Origin: Haematobia irritans
Lineage: Eukaryota; Arthropoda; Insecta; Diptera; Muscidae
Assembly (NCBI RefSeq): GCF_050003625.1
Contig: NC_134397.1
Coordinates: 220,348,537 to 220,412,536, forward strand
Direction: 5' to 3'
DNA: 64,000 nt
Part shown: positions 48,162 through 58,681 of the stretch, one piece after another
How positions within the stretch are numbered: the first letter of the stretch is position 1
Layout: each line of letters starts with the position of its first letter
Position numbers and translations under genes: made by a program
The notes under the pieces: model-generated
The model's input: only the letters and a program-made list of their open reading frames with translations
Told to the model about the DNA's origin: nothing
Database searches by the model: none

Positions 48162-48520
48162 GGGAGCCACCGTGATAGCCACCGTGGTGCAATGGTTAAC
48201 ATACCCGCCTTGCATACACAAGGTCGTGGGTTCGATTCCTGCTTCGACCGAACACCAAAAAGTTTTTCAGCGGTGGATTATCCTACCTCAGTAATGCTGG
48301 TGACATTTCTGAGGTTTTCAAAGCTTCTCTAAGTGGTTTCACTGAAATGTGGAATGCCGTTCAGACTCGGCTATAAAAAGGAGGTCCCTTATCATTGAGC
48401 TTAACATGGAATCGGGCAGCACTCAGTGATAAGAGAGAAGTTCACCAAAGTGGTATCAAAATGGACTGAATAGTCTAAGTGAGCCTGATACATCGGGCTG
48501 CCACCTAACCTAACCTAACC
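48162..48520 (+). mobile_element. tRNA-derived SINE, copy 4
   Basis: Full length, flanked by a perfect 13-bp duplication TACGTATATTTGT (48149-48161 and 48521-48533). The first 14 bases of the head are partly duplicated (AGCCACCGTGATAGCCACCG). A box, B box (GGGTTCGATTCC) and tail CCTAACCTAACC are intact; it is the best-preserved copy. Confidence 0.88.
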
Positions 48521-48533
48521 TACGTATATTTGT

Positions 48534-48999
48534 GAGTCCAAAACAGATCAAGATGTTATTTGACAAGCACTGTCAAAAACTCTGTTCATGTAGCTAAAGA
48601 ACATCAGGAGAATTCCAGGAAAATCAAGATGATCCATAAATAAAATTGGGAGGATTTCTCAATTAGTGCCACACAAAAATGGACTGTATAGACATGTATC
48701 TTTCTGACTGGTATCCAAAACGAATGATTTCGTTCGACTTCGATGCTCAAAACAACTGGATTTATAAGGTGTTCTTGGCATTTCAGTCGAATGAAAGCTT
48801 TCGTTTGAGAAGTTGGATGTTTAGAATGTATAGAAATTCTTTGTTAGAGTTTTTTTTAATTTCTTCGAAAATTCCAGACTTTTGTCACCAAAAAAATGTT
48901 GTTGTTAGATCGAACCTTTGTTGTTTTTTTAATGAATAAATTTGTTCGTTACAAAAAAAAAATTAGAAAATCGAATTTCTTCTACATTGTTTGTATTAG
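48534..48999. other. unassigned, with an 86-codon open frame
   Basis: An open frame at 48679-48939 begins MDCIDMYLSDWYPKRMISFD. I recognise no family, find no splice context, and treat it as chance or a repeat remnant. Confidence 0.3.
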
Positions 49000-49217
49000 A
49001 AAAAGTAAGGAAAGTCTAAAATCGGGCGGGGCTGACTATATTATACCCTGCACCACTTTGTAGATCCACATTTTGGTACTATATTAAATACGTCAAATGT
49101 GTTGGGTGCTATAAAGGTTTTTGTCCAAAATACAAAATCGATAGAAGTATAGGTAAATTGGAGACATTTTTACAAGATTTCGACTTAGCAGTGTCGATTT
49201 TACAAGGAAAATTTGGG
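49000..49217 (-). mobile_element. DINE-like family B element, head fragment (B3)
   Basis: Head AAAAGTAAGGAAAGTCTAAA with hairpin TCGGGCGGGGCTGA and TACCCTGCACCACTT. It is interrupted near 49217 by a non-LTR retrotransposon end. A family B tail fragment at 49869-50020 (CAGACAAACGGACAG, then TAACTTATAATACCCTC) may be its other end. Confidence 0.65.
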
Positions 49218-49775
49218 TATGTTATCGCAGTAATCATCCAAACCACCATCTCATGGATGCACAACCACCACCCAGGAACGTAAGGGTTCATATACATCAT
49301 CTAGAGCGCGAGATCCAGCGCTACAAAAGAGAACCTCAAGATCATGCGGCGTACCAGGCAGGTTTGAACAGGATTCATGAGGATACTGTAGATGAAGCGG
49401 TGAGAAGCTACAAGGTTAATCCTGTTCTCGGAGTCCGTCCACCGCCCATAGCACCGGAGGAAAGAGACCTCCCACGGCAGACTAGGGTAGTTTTGGCCCA
49501 GTTAAGATCAGGCAAGTGCAGCCGCCTCAATTCCTATTTATCAGTGATTGATAGCAGCGTAGCTGACGTATGTCCAATTTGCAACCAAGGGCCACACGAC
49601 ACGCGTCATCTTTTCTCTTGCCCAGCTAAACCAACCCGACTTACCGCCAGGTCACTCTGGACGCACCCCACCTTAGTCGCAGAGTTCCTCGATCTGGCTA
49701 CAAGCTGAAGTACCAAAGCGTATAACATAAAAATGGATGAAATCACAATAAACTATTACAACAACAACCGCTGGA
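49218..49775 (+). mobile_element. non-LTR retrotransposon 3' end (Jockey-type ORF2 tail)
   Basis: The open frame 49253-49708 encodes the C-terminal tail typical of Jockey-group ORF2: QTRVVLAQLRSGKCSRLNSY, then CPICNQGPHDTRHLFSCPAK (a CX2C...H...C zinc-binding motif) and LVAEFLDLATS before the stop. A short 3' UTR with AATAAA near 49748 follows. Reverse transcriptase and endonuclease are absent, a usual 5' truncation. It inserted in a family B element. Confidence 0.8.
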
Positions 49776-49868
49776 TTTTTTTTTGGTGTTTGGTCAAAAC
49801 TGGGTTTTGAACCCACGACCCTGCGTATGCAAGGCGGGCATGCTAACCATTGCAACACGGTGGCTCCC
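49776..49868 (-). mobile_element. SINE head fragment, antisense (copy 5)
   Basis: Only the tRNA-like head is present, reading on the minus strand AGGGAGCCACCGTG through the B box GGGTTCAAAACCC and CGACC-like end. It abuts the 3' end of the Jockey-type fragment. Confidence 0.65.
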
Positions 49869-50237
49869 TATAGTCGATTGGACGACCTAGACTTTGATTA
49901 CAAAAATGTGCACAGACAAACGGACAGAGCTAGATCGAGTCAGGGGCCGGCTATGTGTCTATTTCCTCTACTTCTGGGTGTCGCAAACATATGAACTAAC
50001 TTATAATACCCTCTTCCATATGAGACATTTTTGTTCATCATTTTAAAGCAAATTGAATACTTCATTTTTTTCTATAAAATTATTTATTTCTCTCCAAAGG
50101 GGAGAAAACTACGCATAAACGCTTAAAACTTCTCTATCTTCGCCAAATATATTTGAATATAAAAAAAAAAAACACTGACTAATAATAATTTGGAATTTTA
50201 TTTTTTTAGATTTAGTTAAAATGAAAGACAATCAATT
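49869..50237. mobile_element. family B tail fragment and BTB gene 3' flank
   Basis: 49869-50020 is family B tail sequence. The minus strand reads AATAAA at about 50204-50199, some 35 bases after the BTB stop, a good polyadenylation signal. Confidence 0.5.
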
Positions 50238-51020
50238 TTACAAAAGTTGTTTTGTCGGCAATTGGCTTATAACATTGCAGATAGAGGGAAACTCCAGTAT
50301 TTGCTTCGATAATATTTTATACTTCATTTCCGAACTAAGAATGGAGGATTTACCGGGACCCTCAATAAAATCCTTAAAGGTCATTCTTCCGAATGGCACA
50401 AGTTCGAGGCAATTTTTCAATAATATATTTCGAGTTTTATTTTCCTTTTCTTCGGTGGCATGCACCTCCGGTGCGTAAAGAAAATATTGGTTGATAATAT
50501 TGAAAAAGTTAACTGGTGTCACGTTTTGATTTTTTTGCAATTCTTCCATAGTATCATGTACCAATTGTATGAAGTCATCATCTTTCTTATAAACGGCAAA
50601 GTAGTAACATTTCAATGCATTTTTAAAATCTTTAGTTTGGGACGATTTTTGAAGAAATGCATGCATTTGATTTGTGCACATGTTAACAACATATTTCACA
50701 TTATATTCATTTGCAAGAGCGTCGATATCGGTAATCTCGAGTATCGTGAAGTTTTCAATGAGATTCACATTTTTATTGCAAATTATATATCGAAGATTAC
50801 GAAAAGTTGTGGGACAAACTTTGGGTAAGAAGACTTCCATCTTCCCACCACATAAAAGATTCTCGAAAACTTCCGATGCCATCGCAAATGCCATTCGATT
50901 GCAAAGTACAACTGCACCCTCATCTCCAACAACAAACTTGCAATCACCGTTTGGAAAATGAAGCGCACGCAGATCGTCACGTACTTCGCCCAAAATATTT
51001 TTCCCCTCTAGCTTATCCAT
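50238..51020 (-). CDS. BTB/POZ-domain protein, intronless
   Basis: 260 residues from ATG at 51020 (an upstream in-frame TTG at 51029 is not a likely start). A BTB/POZ fold fits residues about 25-125: CKFVVGDEGAVVLCNRMAFA, SEVFENLLCGGKMEVFLPKV, then TTFRNLRYIICNKNVNL and ALANEYNVKYVVNMCTNQM, the order seen in BTBD-type proteins. The following helices (about 125-190) could be a BACK-like region; no Kelch repeats or zinc fingers are present. BTB proteins usually dimerise and often recruit Cullin-3, but no specific function can be assigned. The frame is intact with no introns, so this may be a retroposed or fast-evolving lineage-specific member. Confidence 0.75.
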   Translation of the reverse strand: MDKLEGKNILGEVRDDLRALHFPNGDCKFVVGDEGAVVLCNRMAFAMASEVFENLLCGGKMEVFLPKVCPTTFRNLRYIICNKNVNLIENFTILEITDIDALANEYNVKYVVNMCTNQMHAFLQKSSQTKDFKNALKCYYFAVYKKDDDFIQLVHDTMEELQKNQNVTPVNFFNIINQYFLYAPEVHATEEKENKTRNILLKNCLELVPFGRMTFKDFIEGPGKSSILSSEMKYKILSKQILEFPSICNVISQLPTKQLL

Positions 51021-51499
51021 TTGGATCAAAATTGATGGTAGCTTTAAGTTAACAGAAGCTTCTAAGGGAATATTACTCTAGGCTTTTAGAGCAGTTGTTC
51101 TTTGTGAATTAGCCTGATAAGGGTTCCATGTTCATATCATGCAAATATATATAAAAATTAATACATTAATATATAGCGTCATATATATGTATATAATACG
51201 CGGCTTGAATCAAAGAATTTAAAAATGTTTTAATACACATTTGTGGCCACATAATCATGTATAACTCGAGCTTTGTATTGAAACTTTTCAGTTTTGTTTT
51301 TTTTTTAGTTTATTGTGAAATGAAATTGGTCATTTCACAATAAACTAAAACAAAACAAGAATGAAGTTTAGAATAAAAAAATACATATATAAATGGACAT
51401 ACTTACAAATGATAACTTTTTCAGTGAACATTAAACAGGGATGTTAAAAAGCGTATCAGTGATGATCAGAGATGAAAAATCTAATTGTTACTTTTTGAA
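51021..51499. promoter_or_regulatory. BTB gene upstream region with a perfect hairpin
   Basis: 51303-51323 and 51330-51350 form a perfect 21-bp stem (TTTTAGTTTATTGTGAAATG and complement) with a 6-base loop. TATATA motifs at about 51187-51197 could serve as a promoter for the gene, which lies on the minus strand, but this is weak. Confidence 0.4.
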
Positions 51500-52396
51500 A
51501 TAGTAACAACAATGGCCAGTGGGAGCTATGTCTATATGGAGCTATGTCTAAATCTGAACCGATTTCAATCAAATTTGACACACATAACTATACTACCAAT
51601 TGTACTCCTTGTGCAAAATTTCAAGCTAATCGGGATAAAACTCTGGCTTCTGGGTCCATATAAGTGCATATCGGGCGAAATATATATATGGGAGCTATAT
51701 CTAAATCCGAATCGATTTCAACCAAATTTGCAATCAAATTGGGCCAAAACTCTGGCTTTTAGGACCATATTAGTCCATATCGGGCGAAAGATATATATGG
51801 GAGCTATATCTAAATCTGAACCGATTTCAATCAAATTTTGCACACTTAACTATACTACTAATTTTACTCCTAGTGCAAAATTTCAACCAAATTCGGCCAA
51901 AAATCTGGCTTCTGGGGGCCATATAAGTCCATATCGGGCGAAAGATATATATGGGAGCTATATCTAAATCTGAACCGATTTCTGCACACTTGACTATACG
52001 ACTAAGTGTTATGTTTGTACAAAATTTCAAGCAAATCGGTATAAAACTCTGGCTGCTAGGTCCATATTAGTGCATATCGGGCGAAAGATATATATGGGAG
52101 CTATATCTAAATCTGAACCGATTTCTTCCAAAATCAATAGTTCTAATCTGACCCAAATTAGGAACATGTGCCAAATTTGAAGGTGATTGGACTTAAATTG
52201 CATCCTAGACTTTGATCACAAAAATGTGTTCACAGACAGATGGACGGACAGACGGACATGGTTATATCGACTCAGGGACCCACCCTGAGCATTATTGCCA
52301 AAGACACCATGTGTCTATCTCGTCTCCTTCTGGGTGTTACAAACATATGCACTAACTTATAATACCCTGTTCCACAGTGTGGCGCAGGGTATAAAC
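51500..52396 (-). mobile_element. DINE-like family B element, head missing (B4)
   Basis: About five units with ATATATGGGAGCTATATCTA, a CAGACAGATGGACGGACAG tract at 52234-52254, and a tail with TAACTTATAATACCCTG ending GTGTGGCGCAGGGTATAA. Confidence 0.75.
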
Positions 52397-52724
52397 ATAT
52401 TTTTTGCGTAGAAAAGTGCATTGCGTATAAAAGTGCTTTCATATGATACCAAGTTTGTCTAGATTGGACAAAAAACAAAAGAGATATATCAAGTTTTTAT
52501 TGACCCTTTTGAGGGCTATATCTCAAGACTCGGGTACTTCCCCCGGGTATGGGTCACTTTGTTGGAATCAGCACACCGAATGATACAATATATATTAATT
52601 TTAAACAATTCGGTGAGGAGCCCATAAACTGCAGCTGAGCCGTATTTTCATAACATGGCGCCATTTGTAATGTGAATTAAGAAATAATTTATTTATTAGG
52701 CTGATTTTTGTGAATTTATAATAC
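52397..52724. other. unassigned sequence before the LTR retrotransposon
   Basis: Nothing recognised. Confidence 0.3.
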
Positions 52725-53143
52725 TGTTGAATATGAAATACTACCACGGATTTTATTATCATGATAATCCTTTCAGATATGCACGGATGAAAAAGACTGT
52801 TTTTCATATGTTTGGCTATAAACATTATATGTTTGGAACACAAATTTTTAAACACAATATTTTTGAGTGCAAGCATATAATGTTCATAAACTAGCATAAC
52901 ATGTTTGGGACATATATGTTAATATGTTAGAACATATTATGTTTGGGACATAAAATGTTTGTAAATATAATATGCTTGAATGCAAACATATATTAATTTA
53001 GAAATAGCCTATAAACATATATGTGTTTAGTAGCTTGGAGCGCTATTTAACAGGGAGCGATATTGAATTAAGTTGGTGGTTGTTGCTTGTTATTACAAAA
53101 TTAACATTTTATTTTTCCTTGGGCAATTGATCAGCTACTTCTT

Positions 53144-53931
53144 CCCTGCCAGCATTTCAAAGTTCCAATTCATCTTCATCGCTACCACAGACTCGTAAAT
53201 GTCACTACAACCATCCTACTGTGATGGGGGCAGCATATCATAAAGTACAAAATGTACTTCATACATGTATTTTGCCATCACTACTTTTACAAAAGCCATT
53301 TTATTTTTTGTGAAACGCCAAGCGTAACCAGCTTGTTATATTTTATTTAAATAAAAACGAAAATAAAGTTCTGAAAACATAGATTTTACGCTTAAAATTG
53401 TGAAAGGTATATTGGTGAACAATTTTTGATTTTCCGAATGGAATAAAGTGATTGTTTTTCAAATATTTTACAGACACGCTGCCTCCATCGAATAAAAACA
53501 CTGGCTGATAGACGCTGCAACATGTAACTCGCTACTTGTAACTCTACCTCATCATTAATGCAAAAAATTATGTTAAATGTGATGTGATAGTGGTATAAAT
53601 GTTATATTTTTAAGAATTTGTAAATAATTAATCAAATTATTAAATATCTAAACAAACGTGTTTTACTCGACCACAATGATTCTTTTACCACTATCTTAAA
53701 ATGTGCTTTTTCTGATTGTTTGGAGGGTCTCTTATTGGCGTCGTTCTAAATTGATCTATAAAGGCACCTAATAATTGCACTCATGCGAAACCTTTTTGTA
53801 GTAACTTGGCGTGGTACAACTTCTCAATAGTGACGGCGCTTTTCCGACGAGTTTTTGATATCGTATATGATTGTTTTCAACGTACTGGGGATTCTCAGAA
53901 GCGCCCCCAAATTCAAAAAATGTTGGCAGGG
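53144..53931 (+). mobile_element. TIR element with CCCTGCCA ends, copy 1
   Basis: Ends CCCTGCCAGCATTT and AAATGTTGGCAGGG are inverted repeats with one mismatch. The flanks suggest a 2-bp duplication (TT). 788 bp, no transposase. It interrupts a tRNA-like segment. A close copy in the same orientation is at 58682-59446. Confidence 0.72.
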
Positions 53932-54010
53932 TTTGATCTTTACAAACTGTGTGGTCCGCTGTTCGAATCCCCGTCCGGCAAAAGGTAAAATTAAAATAAA
54001 AAAAAAAATC
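53932..54010 (+). repeat. tRNA-like fragment with B box
   Basis: GTGGTCCGCTGTTCGAATCC (about 53951-53970) matches the pol III B box and T arm, followed by CCGTCCGGCAAAAGG and an A-rich tract. It is likely the 3' half of another tRNA-derived SINE whose 5' half lies before 53144. Confidence 0.45.
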
Positions 54011-54706
54011 ATACAATTGAATAATTTCTTCTACAATGTTTGTATTACAGAAAAGGGTGCTAAGAACTAAAAAATCTCGTTGAAGTGAGAAAGATGTGGG
54101 GGAATATACAATTGGGCAGAAACAAAATTTTGAGCATTCAGGTCGAAAACCTATGTTGTTAGCACCTATATTACCTGTTTATTTTCATAATTCGTTATGA
54201 TTGTAAATATATAAATAAATAAATAAAATTTTGAGCACAATATTGTTTGGGAGAATTTTTTTTAAGCATATAATATTTTTGGGTGCAAAATGCTTCCAAA
54301 CATATTATATGTTCACATAATAACATATTGTTTTTTGGAAGACAACATTATTGAATTTGGATGCAAAAATACAAAATGTTTGGAACTTAGACTACCCAAA
54401 CATATATTGTTTAGACCAATATGCTTTCAAACATATTATATATTGGAAGAGATCAAACATATAAATGTTTGGGCAATACCCAAAAATATATATGCTTGAA
54501 GCAAAATATGTTTGGGAGTATATGTTACAGAAGCGATTTTTTGTGAGCGTGTGGCAACGCGTTAGATGTAATTTTGACATTTACGTATATCTAAGTATTT
54601 TCGCCCCTTTTTCTGTAGATCGTGAATACGAACACATGTGGTCTTCTTTAACCTACATTTTGACAACATTTGAATAAACTGAACTTATTCTGTAAAAATA
54701 CAAAAG

Positions 54707-54838
54707 TGGTGTCAGAAGTGGGATTAGGAAAATAACTCCACTATGAGTACAGAGGAAGCGATCAAAGCTTTAACATCTTCCCAAAGACTTTGTAATTATA
54801 ACAAGATGTCCAAATTGCCTCTTGTTCTTGAATAGATA
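54707..54838 (+). other. primer-binding site and start of gag
   Basis: TGGTGTCAGAAGTGGGATT right after the 5' LTR fits priming by the 3' end of a tRNA, probably tRNA-Leu. An ATG at 54743 opens MSTEEAIKALTSSQRLCNYN, which stops after about 31 codons at a TAG near 54833, where gag is broken. Confidence 0.65.
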
Positions 54839-54960
54839 AAAGTGCACGACTTTAGGTTCACACACGTTCGTTATCTATATTTATATTTATATATATTTTG
54901 CTTGTTGGAAGGTTTCTTTGCAACATTTTCTCCAATTCCTCTTTAAAATTGTATTCGTAG

Positions 54961-55534
54961 CAGAGATGGTCTGTATCAAACTTTTTTAGGTTTGCGACTG
55001 TCGCAAAGTTGTAAACGTCGTAAACGTCACATACGCGTCGTAAATGTAGAAAAAGTAACAAAAGTCGCAAACTGAAAATACCTTAGTCGCGTCGGCTAGG
55101 CAGCGAATTCGATGATATCCAAGACGATGGTAGGTGCGAAGAAGTTTCAATTCTTAGGAATGTTCACAATTTTCGGTTTTAGTCCCCACATTTTCCCTAT
55201 TGCTTTTTGCACGAGTACAGGGTAACCGTGGATTTCCTCGTCCTTTCTTAGCTTTAAGTTCAGTCTTCTGTCCAATATAACTCCAAGGTATTTTACACAC
55301 TCACTAACGGGAATTTCGATACCACCTAAGAAAATAGGCTTGACCATGGGAAAACTTTCACAAATTTCTGCAGAAACTCACAGCAAATGCTGTCAAACTA
55401 AATTAAAAAATGTTCAGGATTTCTCCTATTCAAAATTTGGTTTTCTACAGTAGGTTTACGACTTTTGCGACATACGTATTATACCGTCGCAAACGTATGT
55501 CGCAAAAGTCACAGTTTGTGACAGGCCAACCCTG
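54961..55534. mobile_element. hAT-type element carrying a reverse-transcriptase fragment
   Basis: Ends CAGAGATGG and CCAACCCTG, with an 8-bp duplication ATTCGTAG (54953-54960 and 55535-55542). Subterminal CGTCGTAAACGT/GTCGCAAACG motifs repeat on both sides. Inside, 55147-55370 (minus) encodes VKYLGVILDRRLNLKLRKDE and KAIGKMWGLKPK, the thumb region of an R1/I-type reverse transcriptase. Confidence 0.7.
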
Positions 55535-56159
55535 ATTCGTAGTAATCATATGTGTAAATAGCCCTGTTCGGGGGACCAATAATGTATAATAATTTGTGAC
55601 TCTAAAATTTTTCGTTTAGACAAAAACACGAACAAAAAGAGATAAAAAAAAATCAAAAATTGACAAATAAAGAAGTTAAAAGAGGGAAACATTTTGAATT
55701 GGTCGCTACTACGGGCGTGTTTCCAAAATTAAAACTGTAAAGTAAGAATTCCTATTTTCTCAGAAAAACTGTACAAAATTTAACGCAGAAAGAACCCCAG
55801 GGAACATAATAGACATCTCTTAATGATTTACATCTTAAGGTGGGTATAAAGTTCGAGTTTAGCCGTTAAAATTGTCATTTTATCATTATAAATAAACCAT
55901 ATTAGTCATGTCTTGTATGGCAATGCAATTTGTAAAGATACGGTACCAATAAAGACACAACAAAATAAAAATAAACACAATTTACTTGAAATAATTTCTT
56001 TTTGCATAAATGTTGAATAAAAAGAGTGCAGAAACAGGCCTATTAACCAAATTGAAAATTCTTCATTTTCTTTTTTAAATTCGCAACATCATACCCATTT
56101 TTTTCCAACTCTCTCATACATGTATGGACCTAAACTCATGAGCCTATTGGAAAAAAAAG
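55535..56159. other. unassigned sequence inside the retrotransposon
   Basis: AT-rich, with no recognisable coding or repeat structure. It may belong to another insertion whose ends I cannot see. Confidence 0.3.
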
Positions 56160-57353
56160 AGGAAGCATATAGACATCTTGTTATTTCAGATAATCTTTGA
56201 CCCTAGACCTTATGTCAGCACTGCACAATGCCTTTATAGCTGCCTGACTGTCGATGAAGAAGCTGATATCGTTCTGAATAACGGCCTCATCAACAGCGAC
56301 TTAGCAGCCTTTGTGATCGCAGAAATCTTAGCCTGAAAAATGCAGCGTGTAAGACTCCCTTATTCCTAGTTCACTACAATAGATTCCGCTGCCCGTTCCT
56401 TCCTCCATCTTTGATCCGTCCGTATACATGTTCAGGGTTCCGAGGGGTATCCTCCTGTCTTCCCACTCCTCCATACTTGGTATAATGTATGTCGGTTTGT
56501 GATGATAAACATGCTTCGTGGCCATATGCTCCGTCTCTCTATACTGCCCGGCCAGAATTTCAGTATGCCTGCAGGCTGACCTCTCCAGCGTCTTCAAGCT
56601 TCTAAGTCTCAGAAGTGTCAGTTCAACCGTCTTCCTTACGTGTAAATCGAGTGGAATAAATCCCATCAGTACCTCCAGAGCGGTAGTGGCTGTGGTCCTC
56701 ATGGCACCTGTCATATAGATGAGTGCAGTCCTATTTACCCTATTTATTCTAGATATATGATTTTGGTGTCTCACGATTGTCCACCAAACATGACAGCCAT
56801 ATGTGGCAAAAGGTCTTACAACCGCGGTATAAAGCCAGCCAAAAAGAGAAGGCCTCATTCCCCATCTCTGCCCGACAAATTTTTGACACGAGTATAGTGC
56901 CGCATAGGTCCTCTTAATGCGATCGGCAGTATTCTCCATCCAGTTCAGCCTGGAGTCCAAAATAACTCCTAGGTACCTTGCTGATTTCGAGAGCGTCAAC
57001 TTTATGCCCTTGAATTCAGGAGACTTGTACCCGAAAACCTTTCCCCTCCTGGTGAACAGTACCAACTCCGTCTTACCAGGGTTCACCCTTAAACCGCATC
57101 CTAGAGTCCACTCCGAGAGATACTGCAAAGACTCGTTCAGCACATCCGAAATAGAATCGAGGAATTTTCCCGATACCATTATCACAATGTCATCCGCGTA
57201 TGCCACTACCTTGATACCCTTACTTGTCAGCCCAAACAATACCTTGTTCACCACCAATAGCCACAGCAAAGGTGATATAACCCCTCCCTGTGGCAATCCT
57301 CTAGTGGTCCTATCCCTCCTTGTGGAGCTCGCTAGCTCGACCACCATGTCCCT
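56160..57353 (-). mobile_element. non-LTR retrotransposon fragment (R1/I-type RT and RNase H)
   Basis: The minus-strand frame (within 57509-56328) encodes the RT fingers/palm end: TTRGLPQGGVISPLLWLLVV, the catalytic VVAYADDIVIM, LRVNPGKTELVLF, and ARYLGVILDSRLNW, then the connection domain and the RNase H start LNMYTDGSKMEEGTGSGIY. After a frameshift near 56330 RNase H continues (FFIDSQAAIKAL). The first about 50 residues of that frame are antisense gag. It lacks endonuclease and most of RT; inactive. Confidence 0.82.
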
Positions 57354-58200
57354 GCTTAGCAACATCTCCGATGAATCCATTGCTGACTTTGCATTACGAT
57401 TGAAACAGGGCGCTGTAAATTGCGAATACGCAGAATTTCTTGTTCGAGTGTTAATTGAGCATCTCTTGCATGGCATGAAAGAACGCGAAATCTGCGATGA
57501 GATAATCAATGGAAAACGGGAAACCTTTGCAGAAGCTTACAGTGTTGCTCAAACTAGATAACTTACACACTTTTCAACCACCGATATTGTAAAAGCAGAA
57601 CCACACAATAGTGAAGAAGTTCACAAAATTCAACCACATAGATACGTCAAGCAAAAAAGTAAATTAAGAATTCCAATGGGAGAAACGAAAGGCCAACACG
57701 CATCATGTTACGGATGTGGCGAGCTACAAACAGAAACGAATGTAAGTTTAGGCGAGCAAAGTGTTCCGATGTCATAAAATTGGGCACATTTTCAAAATGT
57801 GTAGAAGCAAAATGTTCCAGGTAACGGAATTAGACGAAGAGAATATTACCGATGATGTTGAAACGCTAAATAAAATTGAAATGATCAATTCACTTAAAAC
57901 AAGTGAAAGAATATTCTTGACTGTCGGTATTGACGGTCAAGATGTTAAGACGGAATTGGACACAGGATTCCCTTGTTCGATAATGGGTATCGAAACACTA
58001 CGTCTAATCAAAAATATTTTTAGATTGTTATCCACCAACAGGAAATTCAGCAGTTATTCTGGCCACAGTATTAATTGCAAACGGCGCATACCAGTCACAG
58101 TACAAATTGGAACTAAAAGATGCAAGTCGAATTTTTATGTGGTTGGGGGAAGATGGATACCATTATTGGCAGAGAATGGATTGAAAAAAATTTATTAATG
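57354..58200 (+). pseudogene. Mag-like gag end, zinc knuckles and protease
   Basis: Gag resumes with ISDESIADFALRLKQGAVNC and IEHLLHGMKEREICDEIING, ending at a stop near 57560. Beyond it are a partial knuckle (CYGCGELQ), a complete CX2CX4HX4C knuckle (CHKIGH...C, about 57765-57795) and an aspartic protease with ELDTGFPCSIMG (Asp-Thr-Gly). Frames do not join without shifts. These are the capsid/nucleocapsid and protease regions. Confidence 0.78.
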
Positions 58201-58681
58201 AAATTGACTTCGTTGGACTCTTCAAGCAATCAATCCAAGTAAACAACCTTAAGACAAAAACACCTAAAATGTCGGCGAAGGACGAGAGGCACCTAAAACA
58301 GGTATTAGACAAATTCAATATTTTTGAATGCCCGTGATGTTCCCATTGCTTTACGAGAAGAGTATATGAAGGCCATCGACGCAAAAATAGCAGCGGGACT
58401 TTACAAACGTGTCGATTTCTCTGAGTGGGCATTACCAACATACGTAGTAACGAAAAAAGGGGGTGGAATACGAATAACCGGATATTATAAACCTACTGTA
58501 AATCCTCGGATTATAGTCGACGAGCACCCTATTCCTCGCGTTGAGGATCTACTAAACCGAATGCGTGGCTATTCAATATTTTGTCACCTAGACGTCAATG
58601 ACGCTTATCCGCATTAACGTTGAACACACTCACCCATGGGTTGATACGACCCACACGGGCCGTATACGGTGCGGCTAACAT
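58201..58681 (+). pseudogene. Mag-like reverse transcriptase, first part
   Basis: The frame 58324-58617 encodes IALREEYMKAIDAKIAAGLY, EWALPTYVVTKKGGGIRI, VNPRIIVDEHPIPRVEDLL and CHLDVNDAY (first catalytic Asp). A frameshift follows; translation continues in another frame to AANI at 58681, where the TIR element interrupts. Confidence 0.78.

Larger units (their letters stand above)
52782..54564. mobile_element. unclassified insertion rich in ATGTTTGG motifs
   Basis: It lies between CAGATATG and GATGTAATT, which are adjacent in the 3' LTR. The two arms (52782-53040 and 54230-54564) hold more than fifteen CATATG/ATGTTTGG/CCAAACAT motifs. The middle holds a tRNA-like segment split by a TIR element. 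No coding sequence and no obvious terminal repeats. Confidence 0.5.
52725..54706 (+). repeat. 5' LTR, split by a 1.8-kb insertion
   Basis: LTR parts are 52725-52781 and 54565-54706; joined they parallel the 3' LTR at 61703-61902 base for base with few differences (e.g. ACCACGG against ACTGCGG). Confidence 0.82.

Noticed and set aside
56917..57561. A 214-residue plus-strand open frame
   Set aside because: Its first about 145 residues are antisense of the non-LTR RT; only the last about 65 residues are real gag.
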